The translations under genes and the position numbers were made by a program. Below, piece by piece: positions 45,791-55,196 of a stretch of DNA of 64,000 nt; position 1 is the stretch's first letter; every line of letters begins with the position of its first letter. Location of the stretch: NCBI RefSeq assembly GCF_004000945.1, contig NZ_BIMF01000001.1, positions 434,001-498,000 of the forward strand, in the 5' to 3' direction. A model generated the notes under the pieces. That model was not told the origin of the DNA. It searched no databases and worked only from the letters and a program-made list of their open reading frames with translations. This DNA is from Paenibacillus lautus NBRC 15380. GTDB lineage: Bacteria; Bacillota; Bacilli; Paenibacillales; Paenibacillaceae.

Positions 45791-46717
45791 TTAAGCCGAA
45801 CGTCTGACGCGCGGATCAATCCATGCATAGGAAATATCCACGATCAGGTTCACGATGACGTAGATGATGGCGGAAAAAAGAATCACGCCTTGAACGACCG
45901 GCAGATCCTTGGCCATGATGGCATCGGCAATAATTCTGCCGATCCCCTGCCGGGAAAAAACCGTCTCGATGACCACCGTGCCCGCCAGCATCTCGCCGAC
46001 AAGCATCCCGATCATGGTCACGGCCGGAATCAGCGCATTGCGCAGTGCATGCCGGTACATCACCGCCCGCTCCGCAAGGCCTTTGGAGCGCAAGGTCACG
46101 ATGAACTGCTCGCTGATCACATCGAGCATACTGTTGCGGACCATGCGCACGATGAAGCCTGCTCCCACCGTTCCCAGCGCCAGTGCCGGCAGCACGAGCG
46201 TCTTCCAGCCATCCGAGCCCATGGCCGGGAACCAGCCCAGCGTGATGGAGAAGATCAGGATCAGCAGGATGCCCGACCAGAAGGTGGGCATCGATATGCC
46301 GAATAAACCGACGATCCGGGCGATGATGTCAATCGCCTTGTTCTGGTAAATCGCCGACAATACCCCAAGCAGAATGCCAACGATGACCGAGACCAGCGAG
46401 CTTGCCGCCGTCAGCGCGAGCGTTGCCGGGAAACTCTCCACGATCTTCGGCAGCACCGGATCGGAATTGACGAGCGACGTGCCGAAATCGCCTTGAAGAA
46501 TGCCGCCGAAATAACGAAGGAACTGAATATGAAAGGGTTGGTCGACCCCAAGCTCGTGCCGAAGATTCGCGATCACTTCCGGCGTGGCCATGGAGGGATC
46601 CACCATGTTATCCGTCGGGTCCCCCGGAAGGACATAGAGAATGGAGAATACCAGGACAAGCGAACCGACGATGACAAGCAAAGAGGTCAACACTCGCCAG
46701 GTCAACGTTCTAGCCAT
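45791..46717 (-). CDS. dppB: Peptide/nickel-type ABC permease (DppB)
   Basis: A 308-residue permease with helix 1 LLVIVGSLVLVFSILYVLPG, the periplasmic-side loop with RHELGVDQPFHIQFLRYFGG, an EAA loop RSKGLAERAVMYRHALRNAL and FSRQGIGRIIADAIMAKDLP near the end, all typical of DppB/GsiC. AAGGGGG is 11 bases upstream of the ATG. It follows the binding-protein gene by 22 bases. Confidence 0.93.
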   Translation of the reverse strand: MARTLTWRVLTSLLVIVGSLVLVFSILYVLPGDPTDNMVDPSMATPEVIANLRHELGVDQPFHIQFLRYFGGILQGDFGTSLVNSDPVLPKIVESFPATLALTAASSLVSVIVGILLGVLSAIYQNKAIDIIARIVGLFGISMPTFWSGILLILIFSITLGWFPAMGSDGWKTLVLPALALGTVGAGFIVRMVRNSMLDVISEQFIVTLRSKGLAERAVMYRHALRNALIPAVTMIGMLVGEMLAGTVVIETVFSRQGIGRIIADAIMAKDLPVVQGVILFSAIIYVIVNLIVDISYAWIDPRVRRSA

Positions 46718-46739
46718 ACTTCTTCAGGCCCCCTTTCTT

Positions 46740-48392
46740 CTATTTTTGCAGAGACACATCATGGAATAACGGGTAGCCCAGCGAATCGAACAGCACGCCT
46801 TGAACCGAGTTCGATGCTGCCACCGTGTATGGAAACACATAAATCGGGAGGATGATGGCATGGTCGATGATATATTGCTGGACCTGCTGATACAGCTCCG
46901 CACGTTTCGCATCGTCCTTCTCCACCCGCCCCTGTTCAAGCCATTGATCCACATCCGGATCGTTCAGCCTGGAGAGGCTCGCCTGGCCATTCGGATCATA
47001 GGAGTGATAGAACGAATAGAGTGCGTTAGGGTCCGAGTTCACCTGGCTGTTGCCATACAAATCATAATCGCCGTTGGTATACACCACCGTACGGATATCC
47101 TTTGTGATCTCGACCTCGACGGCGATGCCGATCTGCTTCAGCTGCTGCTGAATCATCATCGCAATATCGTTGCGCTTCTCCCGGTTCGGGGTGCCGTCCA
47201 CATAACGAAGCGTAAGCTTCTTGCCGTCCTTGGCCCGAATTCCGTCTTCGCCCCTCACCCATCCCAGCTCATCCAGCAGCTGATTGGCCTTCGGGATATC
47301 CGGCTTGATCGACTGCTCAAGCGATGTGTCATAACCGAATGTTCCCGGCGTTAGCGGAGACCAGGCACGCTCATAGGTGCCTAAATACAGCGTCTTGACG
47401 ATCGTATCCACATCCACCGCGAGCTGTACGGCCTGCCGGGCTTTCAATTCATTCCACGGTTCGCGATCCTTATTGAAAAAGAGCGTGTAAGGCAACCCGA
47501 CGGTGTTCGTCTGGAGCAGCTGGAAGTTCGGGTCCTTCTCCAGCGTCAAAATATGCTGGGGCGGCACCGTCTCGGCGGCAAGCACCTGCTTGCTCTGAAC
47601 ACTTCCGATCCGCGTGGCCTCCTCCGGCACGATTCGGAAATCGATGCCGTCCAAATAAGGCGCTCCCTGATTGGTCACCAGCTCCGGTGCCCACTTGTAG
47701 TCGGGATTGCGTTCTACCTGAATCCCTGCGTTCTCCTCCCATTTCACAAACTTGAACGGCCCGGTGCCGACTGGATGCTGTCCCAGCTGATCGCCGTATT
47801 TCTCTGCGGCAGCCGGAGACACAATGCCCAGCAATGCCTGGCTCAAATTGCCGAGAAAAGCTCGGGACGGCGTGGCCAGATTTAGCTTGACCGTATACTC
47901 ATCCAGGACTTCCGAAGACTGATACGGCTGCAGCAATGCTGCCGCATTGGACGCTTTCGTGGCGGGATCCAAAATCCGGTGGAAATTATATTTCACCGCT
48001 TCCGCATTAAACGGGGTACCGTCGTGGAACTTCACGTCCTCCCGAAGCTTGAACGTATAGCTGAGGCCGTCCCCCGAGACTTCCCACTCCGTCGCCAGCC
48101 ATGGCTTGATCGTATGGTCAGGCAGCTGAACCACCAGACTGTCGTGAATCGTACGGATGACTCGAACGGATACCGCCAGCCCGCTGCGGTGCGGATCCAG
48201 CGTGTCAGGCGATGTCGCAAGGGCAAAGCTGAGTTCTCCTCCCTGAGCGGGTACGCCTTGTGCGGCAAGCGCTCCTGCTGCCGTCGTGCTCCCTGAGGAG
48301 GCCTGCTGCCCTCCGCATGCGGACAGCAACAGCATCAAGACCAAAGCAGCAGCGGCAACCGGTTTTCCTCGTTTTCGAGCATGGTTTCTCAT
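46740..48392 (-). CDS. Peptide-type binding lipoprotein (family 5, OppA/DppA-like)
   Basis: A 550-residue binding lipoprotein: basic N-terminus, helix, lipobox LLLSAC (Cys26), then GELSFALATSPDTLDPHRSG and VSGDGLSYTFKLREDVKFHD, the family 5 signature. It lies after a monooxygenase gene (137-base gap with no terminator) and before DppB. By context the ligand may be a small sulfur compound or glutathione/cysteine-like conjugate rather than bulk peptides. That is inference. The gap holds two direct copies of GATGAACCA-C/T-AGAA on the minus strand. Confidence 0.92.
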   Translation of the reverse strand: MRNHARKRGKPVAAAALVLMLLLSACGGQQASSGSTTAAGALAAQGVPAQGGELSFALATSPDTLDPHRSGLAVSVRVIRTIHDSLVVQLPDHTIKPWLATEWEVSGDGLSYTFKLREDVKFHDGTPFNAEAVKYNFHRILDPATKASNAAALLQPYQSSEVLDEYTVKLNLATPSRAFLGNLSQALLGIVSPAAAEKYGDQLGQHPVGTGPFKFVKWEENAGIQVERNPDYKWAPELVTNQGAPYLDGIDFRIVPEEATRIGSVQSKQVLAAETVPPQHILTLEKDPNFQLLQTNTVGLPYTLFFNKDREPWNELKARQAVQLAVDVDTIVKTLYLGTYERAWSPLTPGTFGYDTSLEQSIKPDIPKANQLLDELGWVRGEDGIRAKDGKKLTLRYVDGTPNREKRNDIAMMIQQQLKQIGIAVEVEITKDIRTVVYTNGDYDLYGNSQVNSDPNALYSFYHSYDPNGQASLSRLNDPDVDQWLEQGRVEKDDAKRAELYQQVQQYIIDHAIILPIYVFPYTVAASNSVQGVLFDSLGYPLFHDVSLQK

Positions 48393-48529
48393 ATCCAGAC
48401 TGACTCCCTTCGAATCCGATTTAATAATGGAATGCCGTATAAGGTGCTGGGATGCTTTTTTGTCGCTTTCACTGGCATTACATTCTATGGTTCATCTTCT
48501 GTGGTTCATCGTAAAAGTCCAACCCGTCT

Positions 48530-49870
48530 TTATTTCAGGACCTCCGCCTTCTCCCTTTTCCGGGTATAGCGATTGACGGGTACGGGAATGCCGAGATTCC
48601 CCCGCAGCGTGTCCGCTTCGTATTCGGAGCGGAACAACCCGCGTTCCCGCAGAATCGGCACGACCAGGTCTACAAAGTCATCCAAGCCTGCCGGTACGCT
48701 TGCGCCGACGATGAACCCGTCGGACGCTTCCTCTTCGAACCACTGCTGCAGGAGATCCGCCACCTTCTCCGGCGTGCCGATGAACGCCGTTCTTGGCGTA
48801 GCTTCCTGGAGCGCCACCTGGCGCAGCGTCAGGTTCTGTTCCTTCGCCCGCTGCTTGATGCGGTCCGTGGTGCTGCGGAAGCTGTTCGAGCCGAAGTCGC
48901 CCAGTTCCGGGAAAGGCTCGTCAAGCGGATACTGGGAGAAATCATGGTGTTCAAAGTAACGTCCCAGGTATTCCAGTGCCTTCTCGGGCGTAACCAGCTC
49001 GGCGATCTCGCGGTATTTCCGTTCAGCCTCTTCCTCGGTTGCGCCGACAATCGGCCCAATCCCCGGAAGGATCAGTATATCGTCCGGGGAGCGGCCGTAT
49101 TCCGCGGCGCGCCGCTTCACGTCCTTGTAGAAGGACTTCGCCTCCTCGATCGATTCGGGACCGGTAAAGACGGCATCCGCCGTTTTGGCTGCCAGCGTCC
49201 GTCCGCTGTCGGAGGATCCGGCTTGGAACACGACTGGGTGCCCTTGCCTGGATCTCGCTATGTTCAGCGGTCCCTGCACGGAGAAATGCTCGCCTTGATG
49301 ATTCAGCCGATGTAGCTTGGCGGGATCGAAGAATACGCCGCTCTCCTTGTCGCGGATAAAGGCATCGTCCTCCCAGGAATCCCACAGCCCCTTCGCCACT
49401 TCCAGGTATTCCTCAGCGATCCGGTAACGCTCAGGGTGCGAAGGGTGCTCGCGGCGTCCGAAATTCAGGGCGGTTCCTTCCAGCGGGGACGTCACCACGT
49501 TCCACCCGGCCCTCCCCCCGCTGATATGATCGATGGAGGCGAACTGCCGGGCGACCGTGAAGGGCTCGCTATAAGAAGTCGACAGCGTTCCGACAAGCCC
49601 GATCTTCGAAGTGACCGCAGCGAGAGCGGACAAGATTGTAATTGGCTCGAAACGGTTCAGAAAATGCGGGATCGATTTTTCGTTGATATACAGACCGTCG
49701 GCCACAAATACGAAATCAAACTTGCCTTCCTCGGCTTTCTGCGCCTGCCCCGTGTAATAAGGAATGCTGACGCTGGCGTCCGAGGGTATCCTCGGATGCC
49801 TCCATGCGGTGTGGCTGCTGCCCACGCCATGAATGGAAGCCCCCAATCGAAGCTTTCTATCTCTACCCAT
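48530..49870 (-). CDS. FMN-dependent monooxygenase, NtaA/SnaA/DszA (CmoJ-like)
   Basis: A 446-residue luciferase-fold monooxygenase that uses reduced FMN from a partner reductase. Family motifs are [57 protein letters not shown] and AGWNVVTS. The ATG at 49870 is taken because GGTGGAG lies six bases upstream; an in-frame GTG four codons earlier is less likely. It is about two-thirds identical by eye to the second copy at 51964-53301. It is first in an operon with a dipeptide-type importer. Bacillus relatives (YtnJ/CmoJ, YxeK) cleave S-modified cysteines. Confidence 0.92.
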   Translation of the reverse strand: MGRDRKLRLGASIHGVGSSHTAWRHPRIPSDASVSIPYYTGQAQKAEEGKFDFVFVADGLYINEKSIPHFLNRFEPITILSALAAVTSKIGLVGTLSTSYSEPFTVARQFASIDHISGGRAGWNVVTSPLEGTALNFGRREHPSHPERYRIAEEYLEVAKGLWDSWEDDAFIRDKESGVFFDPAKLHRLNHQGEHFSVQGPLNIARSRQGHPVVFQAGSSDSGRTLAAKTADAVFTGPESIEEAKSFYKDVKRRAAEYGRSPDDILILPGIGPIVGATEEEAERKYREIAELVTPEKALEYLGRYFEHHDFSQYPLDEPFPELGDFGSNSFRSTTDRIKQRAKEQNLTLRQVALQEATPRTAFIGTPEKVADLLQQWFEEEASDGFIVGASVPAGLDDFVDLVVPILRERGLFRSEYEADTLRGNLGIPVPVNRYTRKREKAEVLK

Positions 49871-49931
49871 GTTCCACTCCACCTTTACCGTTAATTTCGC
49901 GACTGAAACTCCACAGCCACGTCTTACATTT

Positions 49932-49955
49932 TTCCAATGAGTATAGTCGGAATTA
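49932..49955 (-). promoter_or_regulatory. Sulfur-regulon operator-like motif 1
   Basis: TTCCAATGAGTATAG then TCGGAATTA, with inverted TTCC/GGAA arms. On the minus strand it contains TATACT, a likely -10 of the monooxygenase/importer operon 62 bases downstream. It matches three other sites in the window. Confidence 0.7.
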
Positions 49956-50071
49956 AGTTGTTGATTACTCTATCACCCTGCATTCTGTTCTACAAGACCA
50001 TATAGAGAAGTTCTATCTTCGCTTCTTGATTCTCTATTAGAGCCCTTAACCCTCGGTAATCATGGCAGCGC

Positions 50072-50101
50072 AAAACCACGATCCACGGATTCGGATCGTG
50101 G
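50072..50101 (-). terminator. Terminator of cystine-type organosulfur operon
   Basis: On the minus strand CCACGATCC/GGATCGTGG is followed by TTTT, about 40 bases after the FMN reductase stop. Confidence 0.85.
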
Positions 50102-50139
50102 CTGCTGCGTCTCAAGATCACGTTCTTAGGGCCCAAGCG

Positions 50140-50709
50140 TCAGACAACCTGCCCCTGCAGCTCTGCCGGCGCAGCCGAATATCGGGCCAGCTCTGACTGC
50201 AGCTCGTTCAGCGCGTCATCCAGGCGTTCTCTCAGCTGCTCCGTGATGTCGTAACCGCCCAGTTCGAGGCGGGTGATCCACTGATCTACGGCAAACACCC
50301 CGCTGAGAATATTGGTTCCTCCGAGTGCAGATATTACCGGCTTCAGCGCATAATCCACCGCGAGCAAATGCGCGATGGTGCCGCCGATGAACAGCGGGAG
50401 CACGACTTTGCTTTGCAGACCATTTTGAGGAAGAAGATCCAAAATCGTTTTCAACGCCCCTGAATAAGAGGCTTTATACACCGGGCTGGCAATGATCACG
50501 GCAGCGGCTCCTTCAACCGCCGCTATGGCCTGCTTGATGGCCGGACTGTTGAAATCGGCCCGCAGCAGATCCTCAGCCGGTAGATCCGCTGCCGAGATGA
50601 ATTCGATCTCGTAGCCGGCAATGACCAGGCGATCCTCTACATATTGCGTCAATCCGAACAAACGGGACCCTTTTGTCGGGCTTCCTGCTATAAAAGCGAT
50701 TTTCGTCAT
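50140..50709 (-). CDS. ssuE: NAD(P)H-dependent FMN reductase (SsuE-like)
   Basis: A 189-residue flavodoxin-fold reductase. It opens KIAFIAGSPTKGSRLFGLTQ (phosphate-binding loop), followed by IIASPVYKASYSGALKTILD with the typical PVY motif and LLPQNGLQSKVVLPLFIGG. It supplies reduced FMN to the luciferase-fold monooxygenases of this region, as SsuE does for SsuD. AAGGAGG lies six bases before the ATG. It is the last gene of the operon and follows an M20 deacylase by 11 bases. Confidence 0.93.
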   Translation of the reverse strand: MTKIAFIAGSPTKGSRLFGLTQYVEDRLVIAGYEIEFISAADLPAEDLLRADFNSPAIKQAIAAVEGAAAVIIASPVYKASYSGALKTILDLLPQNGLQSKVVLPLFIGGTIAHLLAVDYALKPVISALGGTNILSGVFAVDQWITRLELGGYDITEQLRERLDDALNELQSELARYSAAPAELQGQVV

Positions 50710-50720
50710 GATTTTCCTCC

Positions 50721-51950
50721 TTATTCGTAAACGTCATGTAGGGCTAGGCGCACCCATATTCGCGTCCCATGCACCAGGACAGCTTCATCCACATCGAATC
50801 GGGGCTGGTGAATCGCATGAACGATCCCCCGATCCGGGTTCCTGCAGCCGATGAATCCAAAAGCGCCCGGGACCTGATCCAGGTACCAACCGAAATCCTC
50901 GCCTGCCAGGCTGGGTGGATGGAGCACATGTACTTGCTCCTCGCCCAGCACCTGCCCTGCGGCTTGCGTCATACGACGCAGCGCGGCTCCGTCGTTGACC
51001 ACGGCCATCCCTTCACGAAGTTCCAGCTTATAGCTGCCGCCTGCTTGGTCCGCAATGGAGGCGGCCAGACGCCCTAAGCCCTCCGTAATCGCCGCCACGG
51101 TGTCCTTCCGAAACGCCCGGAAGGTTCCCGCAAGCTCGCTGTGCGCAGCGATGACATTGATGGCGGTGCCTGCCTGAAGTGTACCGAATGCCAGCACGGC
51201 TGGTTCAGAGGGATCCACCCGGTTGGCCATCAAGCCGTTGACCTCCGTTACGTACCGGGCTGCCATTTGGAGGGCATCAGTAGCCAGATGAGGGGAACTG
51301 TGATGCCCCGAGGTTCCATGGAAATGCACTCTAAAATGGCTTGACGCCGCCATGGCATAACGGGTATGGACGCCAAACGAACCGACGGGCAGCTCCGGCA
51401 TCACATGGAGGGCATAACATTGATCAGCATGCTCCAGTACGCCATCTTCAATCATATCGCGCCCGCCCGACAGCAGCCGTCCGTCCAGCGGACTTGGAAG
51501 CGCCCCCTCCTCGGCAGGCTGAAAGACAAAGCGGATCGTGCCGCGGACGCGATGGCGATACTGTGCCAAGGTTTGCGCCGCGCCCAGCAGCATCGCGGTG
51601 TGGGCATCATGCCCGCAAGCATGCATCACCCCTTCATGCTGCGATCGGTAAGGCACATCATTCTCCTCCCGGATCGGCAGGGCATCCATGTCGGCTCGCA
51701 GCAGAAGGGTCGGGCCGCTGCCGGCCGTTCCATGAAGCGTGCCGACGACCCCCATCCCGAAATGTCTGCCCACATTCCGCCTGACCTCAATCCCCCACGA
51801 CTCCATAAGATCAGCCACAAGCTTCGAGGTGCGGGAAACATCGTACATTAGCTCAGGATGTTGATGGAGATCCCGCCTGATTCGGGAGAGCTCTTCTCGA
51901 AGCTCCCCCGCAAAACCCATCATCTCATCCATTTCCAAAGCTGCCGCCAT
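50721..51950 (-). CDS. M20 amidohydrolase (HipO/SndA-like deacylase)
   Basis: A 409-residue metalloamidohydrolase. Metal-binding and catalytic motifs: LLRADMDALPI near 90, MHACGHDAHTAMLLG near 120, QPAEEGALPS near 155 with the catalytic Glu, and SLAGEDFGWY near 350. The ATG at 51950 has AAGGGGAGCGGGG upstream; a long upstream frame overlaps the monooxygenase gene and is not real. In the Bacillus ytm/yxe pathways such enzymes remove the N-acetyl group from cysteine after the S-substituent has been cleaved. A second M20 gene of the same operon lies at 53966-55153. Confidence 0.92.
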   Translation of the reverse strand: MAAALEMDEMMGFAGELREELSRIRRDLHQHPELMYDVSRTSKLVADLMESWGIEVRRNVGRHFGMGVVGTLHGTAGSGPTLLLRADMDALPIREENDVPYRSQHEGVMHACGHDAHTAMLLGAAQTLAQYRHRVRGTIRFVFQPAEEGALPSPLDGRLLSGGRDMIEDGVLEHADQCYALHVMPELPVGSFGVHTRYAMAASSHFRVHFHGTSGHHSSPHLATDALQMAARYVTEVNGLMANRVDPSEPAVLAFGTLQAGTAINVIAAHSELAGTFRAFRKDTVAAITEGLGRLAASIADQAGGSYKLELREGMAVVNDGAALRRMTQAAGQVLGEEQVHVLHPPSLAGEDFGWYLDQVPGAFGFIGCRNPDRGIVHAIHQPRFDVDEAVLVHGTRIWVRLALHDVYE

Positions 51951-51963
51951 ACCCCGCTCCCCT

Positions 51964-53301
51964 TTAGGAACGGGCAGCAACTGCCTTACCTTTGCTGTAC
52001 CGGTTCTCGGGCACGGGCAATCCCAAATTGCCGCGCAGCGTGTCGCTCTCATACTCGGTTCTGTAGAGGCCTCTCTTCTGCAGAATCGGCACGACGTGGT
52101 CCACAAAATCCTCCAGCCCGTTCGGCACCGCCGCGGTAATCATGAAGCCATCGGCTGCGCCTGCTTCGAACCAAGCCTGGATCTTGTCTGCCACCTGCTC
52201 CGGCGTGCCGATAAACCCACCGCGCGGCGTGGCCGACTGCAGCGCCACTTGCCGGAGCGTGAGCCCCTTTTCCTTGGCGTCCCTTTTGATTTTGTCGGTA
52301 CCGCTCCGGAAACTGTTCTTGCCCAGGTCACCCAGCTCAGGGAACGGTTCATCCAGCGGATACTGGGAGAAATCATGATGCTCGAAGAAGCGGCCGAGAT
52401 AATCCAGGGCATTCTCGATGGTCACCAGACTGGCTACCTCCTCATATTTGCGCTCGGCCTCTTCGGCCGTGCTGCCGATAATCGGGCTGATGCCGGGGAA
52501 GATCAGCACTTCATCCGGATTCCGGCCGAATCCGGCCGCCCGTGCCTTCACGTCCTGATAAAAGGCTGCCGCATCCTCCACGGATTCATGACCGGTGAAT
52601 ACGGCATCTGCTTCCTTGGAGGCATAGTTCTTGCCGACCTCGGACGAGCCCGCTTGAAAGATGACCGGCTGTCCCTGCTTGGAACGGGCGATATTCAGCG
52701 GCCCCTTCACGGAGAAAAACTCGCCTTCGTGATTAAGGGTGTGCATTTTCTCGGGATCGAAAAAGACGCCCGTCTCCTTATTCCGCACGAAGGCATCGTC
52801 CTCCCATGAATCCCATAGTCCCCGGGCAACCTCCAAATACTCCGTTGCGATCCGGTATCGCTTATCGTGCTCCGGATGCTCCTTCTTGCCGTAATTCAGG
52901 GCAGAGCCCTCCAGTGGAGAGGTGACAATGTTCCAGCCTGCCCGTCCGTCGCTGATCTTGTCGAGCGACGCGAACTGACGGGCCACGGTGAACGGCTCGC
53001 TGTATGAGGTCGACAACGTACCGACAAGACCGATGTTTTTGCTGACGGAGGCCAGGGCGCTCAGAATGGTGACCGGCTCAAAGCGGTTCAGAAAATGCGG
53101 TATCGATTTTTCGTTGATATACAAGCCGTCCGCGATGAAGATCAGGTCGAACTTGCCCTCTTCGGCTTTCTGAACCCAGTGCTTATACAGATCAAAATTA
53201 ACGCTTGCGTCGGGCTGCGCATCCGGATGCCGCCACATGGAAGTTCCTCCGCCCACACCGTGCAGGAGCGCCCCCAATTTCAATTGTCTTTGCTTTGCCA
53301 T
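51964..53301 (-). CDS. FMN-dependent monooxygenase, NtaA/SnaA/DszA (CmoJ-like), second copy
   Basis: A 445-residue paralogue of the protein at 48530-49870. It shares nearly all motifs ([66 protein letters not shown]). Differences concentrate in the N-terminal 40 residues and in loops around 170-260, which may alter substrate. AAGGAGG precedes the ATG. It is 13 bases before an M20 gene and 36 bases after a DinB gene, within the cystine-type operon. Confidence 0.93.
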   Translation of the reverse strand: MAKQRQLKLGALLHGVGGGTSMWRHPDAQPDASVNFDLYKHWVQKAEEGKFDLIFIADGLYINEKSIPHFLNRFEPVTILSALASVSKNIGLVGTLSTSYSEPFTVARQFASLDKISDGRAGWNIVTSPLEGSALNYGKKEHPEHDKRYRIATEYLEVARGLWDSWEDDAFVRNKETGVFFDPEKMHTLNHEGEFFSVKGPLNIARSKQGQPVIFQAGSSEVGKNYASKEADAVFTGHESVEDAAAFYQDVKARAAGFGRNPDEVLIFPGISPIIGSTAEEAERKYEEVASLVTIENALDYLGRFFEHHDFSQYPLDEPFPELGDLGKNSFRSGTDKIKRDAKEKGLTLRQVALQSATPRGGFIGTPEQVADKIQAWFEAGAADGFMITAAVPNGLEDFVDHVVPILQKRGLYRTEYESDTLRGNLGLPVPENRYSKGKAVAARS

Positions 53302-53337
53302 GTTCCATTCCTCCTTATCGATCTTAGCGCCATCGTC

Positions 53338-53805
53338 TCACACGGGAGCGGCAGCCAGTTTAATGCGTTCGATCTGCCCCAGATGATTCTGTACGTGACG
53401 GGTAAAACCGTTGACGATATCCGAGACGCTGACGGTCTCCCCTTTGACATTGATGCCGGTTTTGGCCGCATCGGCCGCGCTCAAACGACGAAGCAGCAAG
53501 CTGTTGTAGTGCAGCAGCGCCCGGAATGCTTCCAAAATATCTCCGGCTCTGCCTTCGTTCGAATATTGGCCGTTGACCCAGGCATCTTGGTTGAACGCGG
53601 GCAGTTGGACCGTCGTCCCGGCCAGAATGTCCCGAATCCGGAACGAGATCACGATGCTGTGATCCACCAGATGGGAGAGCACCTCCTGTACGCTCCAGAT
53701 GTGTGGTGCCTGCTTCCATTGAAGCTGATCCTCGCTAAGGCCGGCGACGGCGACCAGGAGCTGATCATGGGTATTAACAAAGGCTTCGATAGGGAATTCG
53801 CTCAT
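53338..53805 (-). CDS. DinB/YfiT-like four-helix-bundle protein
   Basis: A 155-residue protein. The ATG at 53805 has GGAGGAG five bases upstream. Three His residues of the metal site appear in HLVDHSIV and TRHVQNHLGQIE. DinB relatives include bacillithiol-S-transferases (BstA) and other thiol-dependent enzymes. Its position in an operon for sulfur-compound breakdown suggests that it conjugates or cleaves a thiol adduct. No DinB gene is part of the Bacillus ytm operon as I recall it, so this is a possible new step. Function is inference. Confidence 0.85.
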   Translation of the reverse strand: MSEFPIEAFVNTHDQLLVAVAGLSEDQLQWKQAPHIWSVQEVLSHLVDHSIVISFRIRDILAGTTVQLPAFNQDAWVNGQYSNEGRAGDILEAFRALLHYNSLLLRRLSAADAAKTGINVKGETVSVSDIVNGFTRHVQNHLGQIERIKLAAAPV

Positions 53806-53881
53806 TCGATCTCCTCCAATACAAACTCGATAATGACCTGCCGATAGAAACAACAAGAAGCTGCCCTTCACATCGCGCTAC

Positions 53882-53961
53882 GGTTCATGTTCCGGGCCTC
53901 ATAACGGTAATGCTTGAAACATGAACCCGTGCTTCCTTTTGAATGACAGCAACAAAAGGAA
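53882..53961 (-). other. Two hairpins in the DinB-M20 gap
   Basis: GGTTCATGTT/AACATGAACC (53882-53927) and TTCCTTTTG/CAAAAGGAA (53933-53961) are perfect inverted repeats just after the M20 stop on the minus strand. There is no T-run, so RNA processing or stability is more likely than termination. Confidence 0.5.
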
Positions 53962-53965
53962 CTCC

Positions 53966-55153
53966 TTATGGCGATGGCGATAGCGAAGTCTCCCCGCCGG
54001 CGAGGTAATGCCCGAGCGCCCGCTCCGCCAGCCTCGTGAAGAAATCGATGCTGACCGGAATCGCCCGCTCATCCAGATCAAAAGCCGGATGGTGCCACTC
54101 CTGCGTGCCCGCCGTCCCCATGAAAACAAACAACCCGGGAACCTCGCGCTGGTACACCGCAAAATCCTCCCCGGCCGGCGAAGGAACCGGTATCACCGCC
54201 TCATATCCCGCTTCGGCAGCGGCGACATAACCGAGCTCCGCCAGCCTGCGGTCATTATGGACCGGCGGCGGTCCCTCGATCCAGCGCACGGCAGCCGTCG
54301 TTCCGAAAGCTGCCGCCACGCCTTGAACCACCTGGTTGAATCGTTCAAGCACCTGTTGCCTGACGTCGTCATCGAAGGTGCGTATGGTCCCTTCCAGCAG
54401 CGCTTTATCCGGAATCACGTTCCACGCGGTTCCGCTATGCAGCTTCGTGACGCTGATGACGGCGCTCTTCAGGGAGCTCACATTCCGGCTTACGATCGAC
54501 TGGAGCGCCGTAATGATATGCGATGCGATCACGATCGGATCAAGGCCCGCTTCCGGCACGGCCGCATGGGACCCCTTGCCCGCCACTTCAACCACGAAGC
54601 CGTCGGCGGCGGCCATCAGCGGTCCCTCCTTAATGCCGATGGTGCCGACAGGCAGGTCCGGCTTGTTATGCATGCCGAAGATCGCCTGCACGCCTTCGAG
54701 CGCCCCGCTGTCGATGACTTGCCTCGCGCCCTTGGCTTTCTCCTCAGCCGGTTGAAAGATCAGCCGCACGGTTCCTCTCAGCTCCTGTTCCCGCTGCTTC
54801 AGGGCATACGCCGTCCCGATCAGGGCAGCCGTATGAAAATCGTGCCCGCAGGCATGCATTTTGCCGGGAATCGTCGAGGCGTACGGGAGTCCCGTCTCTT
54901 CCTGGATCGGCAGGGCGTCGATGTCCGCTCGCAGCGCTATGATCGGCCCCTCTTGAATTCCGCCGACTTCGGCGATTACGCCTGTGGCAAGCGGATACTC
55001 CGTGACCCGTATCCCGGCTTCCTCAAGCCAGCCTCGGATCAGCTGCGTCGTCTCGAACTCCTCGTTCGACAGCTCCGGGTACCGGTGCAGATGGCGCCGA
55101 ATCTCAATAAATCGATGGATGTCTATATTAGCGGATAAAACATGGCTTGGCAT
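53966..55153 (-). CDS. M20 amidohydrolase (HipO/SndA-like), second copy
   Basis: A 395-residue metalloamidohydrolase with LRADIDALPIQEETGLPY near 75, KMHACGHDFHTAALIG near 98, IFQPAEEKAKGARQ near 132 with the catalytic Glu, and SPAGEDFAVY near 325. AGGAGG precedes the ATG. It is only distantly similar to the other M20 enzyme of the operon, so the two probably act on different acylated intermediates. It follows the LLM flavoprotein gene by 43 bases. Bacillus SndA, its likely counterpart, deacetylates N-acetylcysteine. Confidence 0.92.
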   Translation of the reverse strand: MPSHVLSANIDIHRFIEIRRHLHRYPELSNEEFETTQLIRGWLEEAGIRVTEYPLATGVIAEVGGIQEGPIIALRADIDALPIQEETGLPYASTIPGKMHACGHDFHTAALIGTAYALKQREQELRGTVRLIFQPAEEKAKGARQVIDSGALEGVQAIFGMHNKPDLPVGTIGIKEGPLMAAADGFVVEVAGKGSHAAVPEAGLDPIVIASHIITALQSIVSRNVSSLKSAVISVTKLHSGTAWNVIPDKALLEGTIRTFDDDVRQQVLERFNQVVQGVAAAFGTTAAVRWIEGPPPVHNDRRLAELGYVAAAEAGYEAVIPVPSPAGEDFAVYQREVPGLFVFMGTAGTQEWHHPAFDLDERAIPVSIDFFTRLAERALGHYLAGGETSLSPSP

Positions 55154-55196
55154 TCGTAAAACCTCCTAAATAGTCACGGATCTATGGCCGGCTCAA

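Noticed and set aside
51951..52106. 52-codon extension of the M20 deacylase
   Set aside because: It overlaps the end of the monooxygenase gene and reads as its shifted frame.
54008..55138. Open frame of 376 codons on the plus strand
   Set aside because: Antisense shadow of the M20 deacylase gene; composition is Arg/His-rich as expected for a shadow frame.
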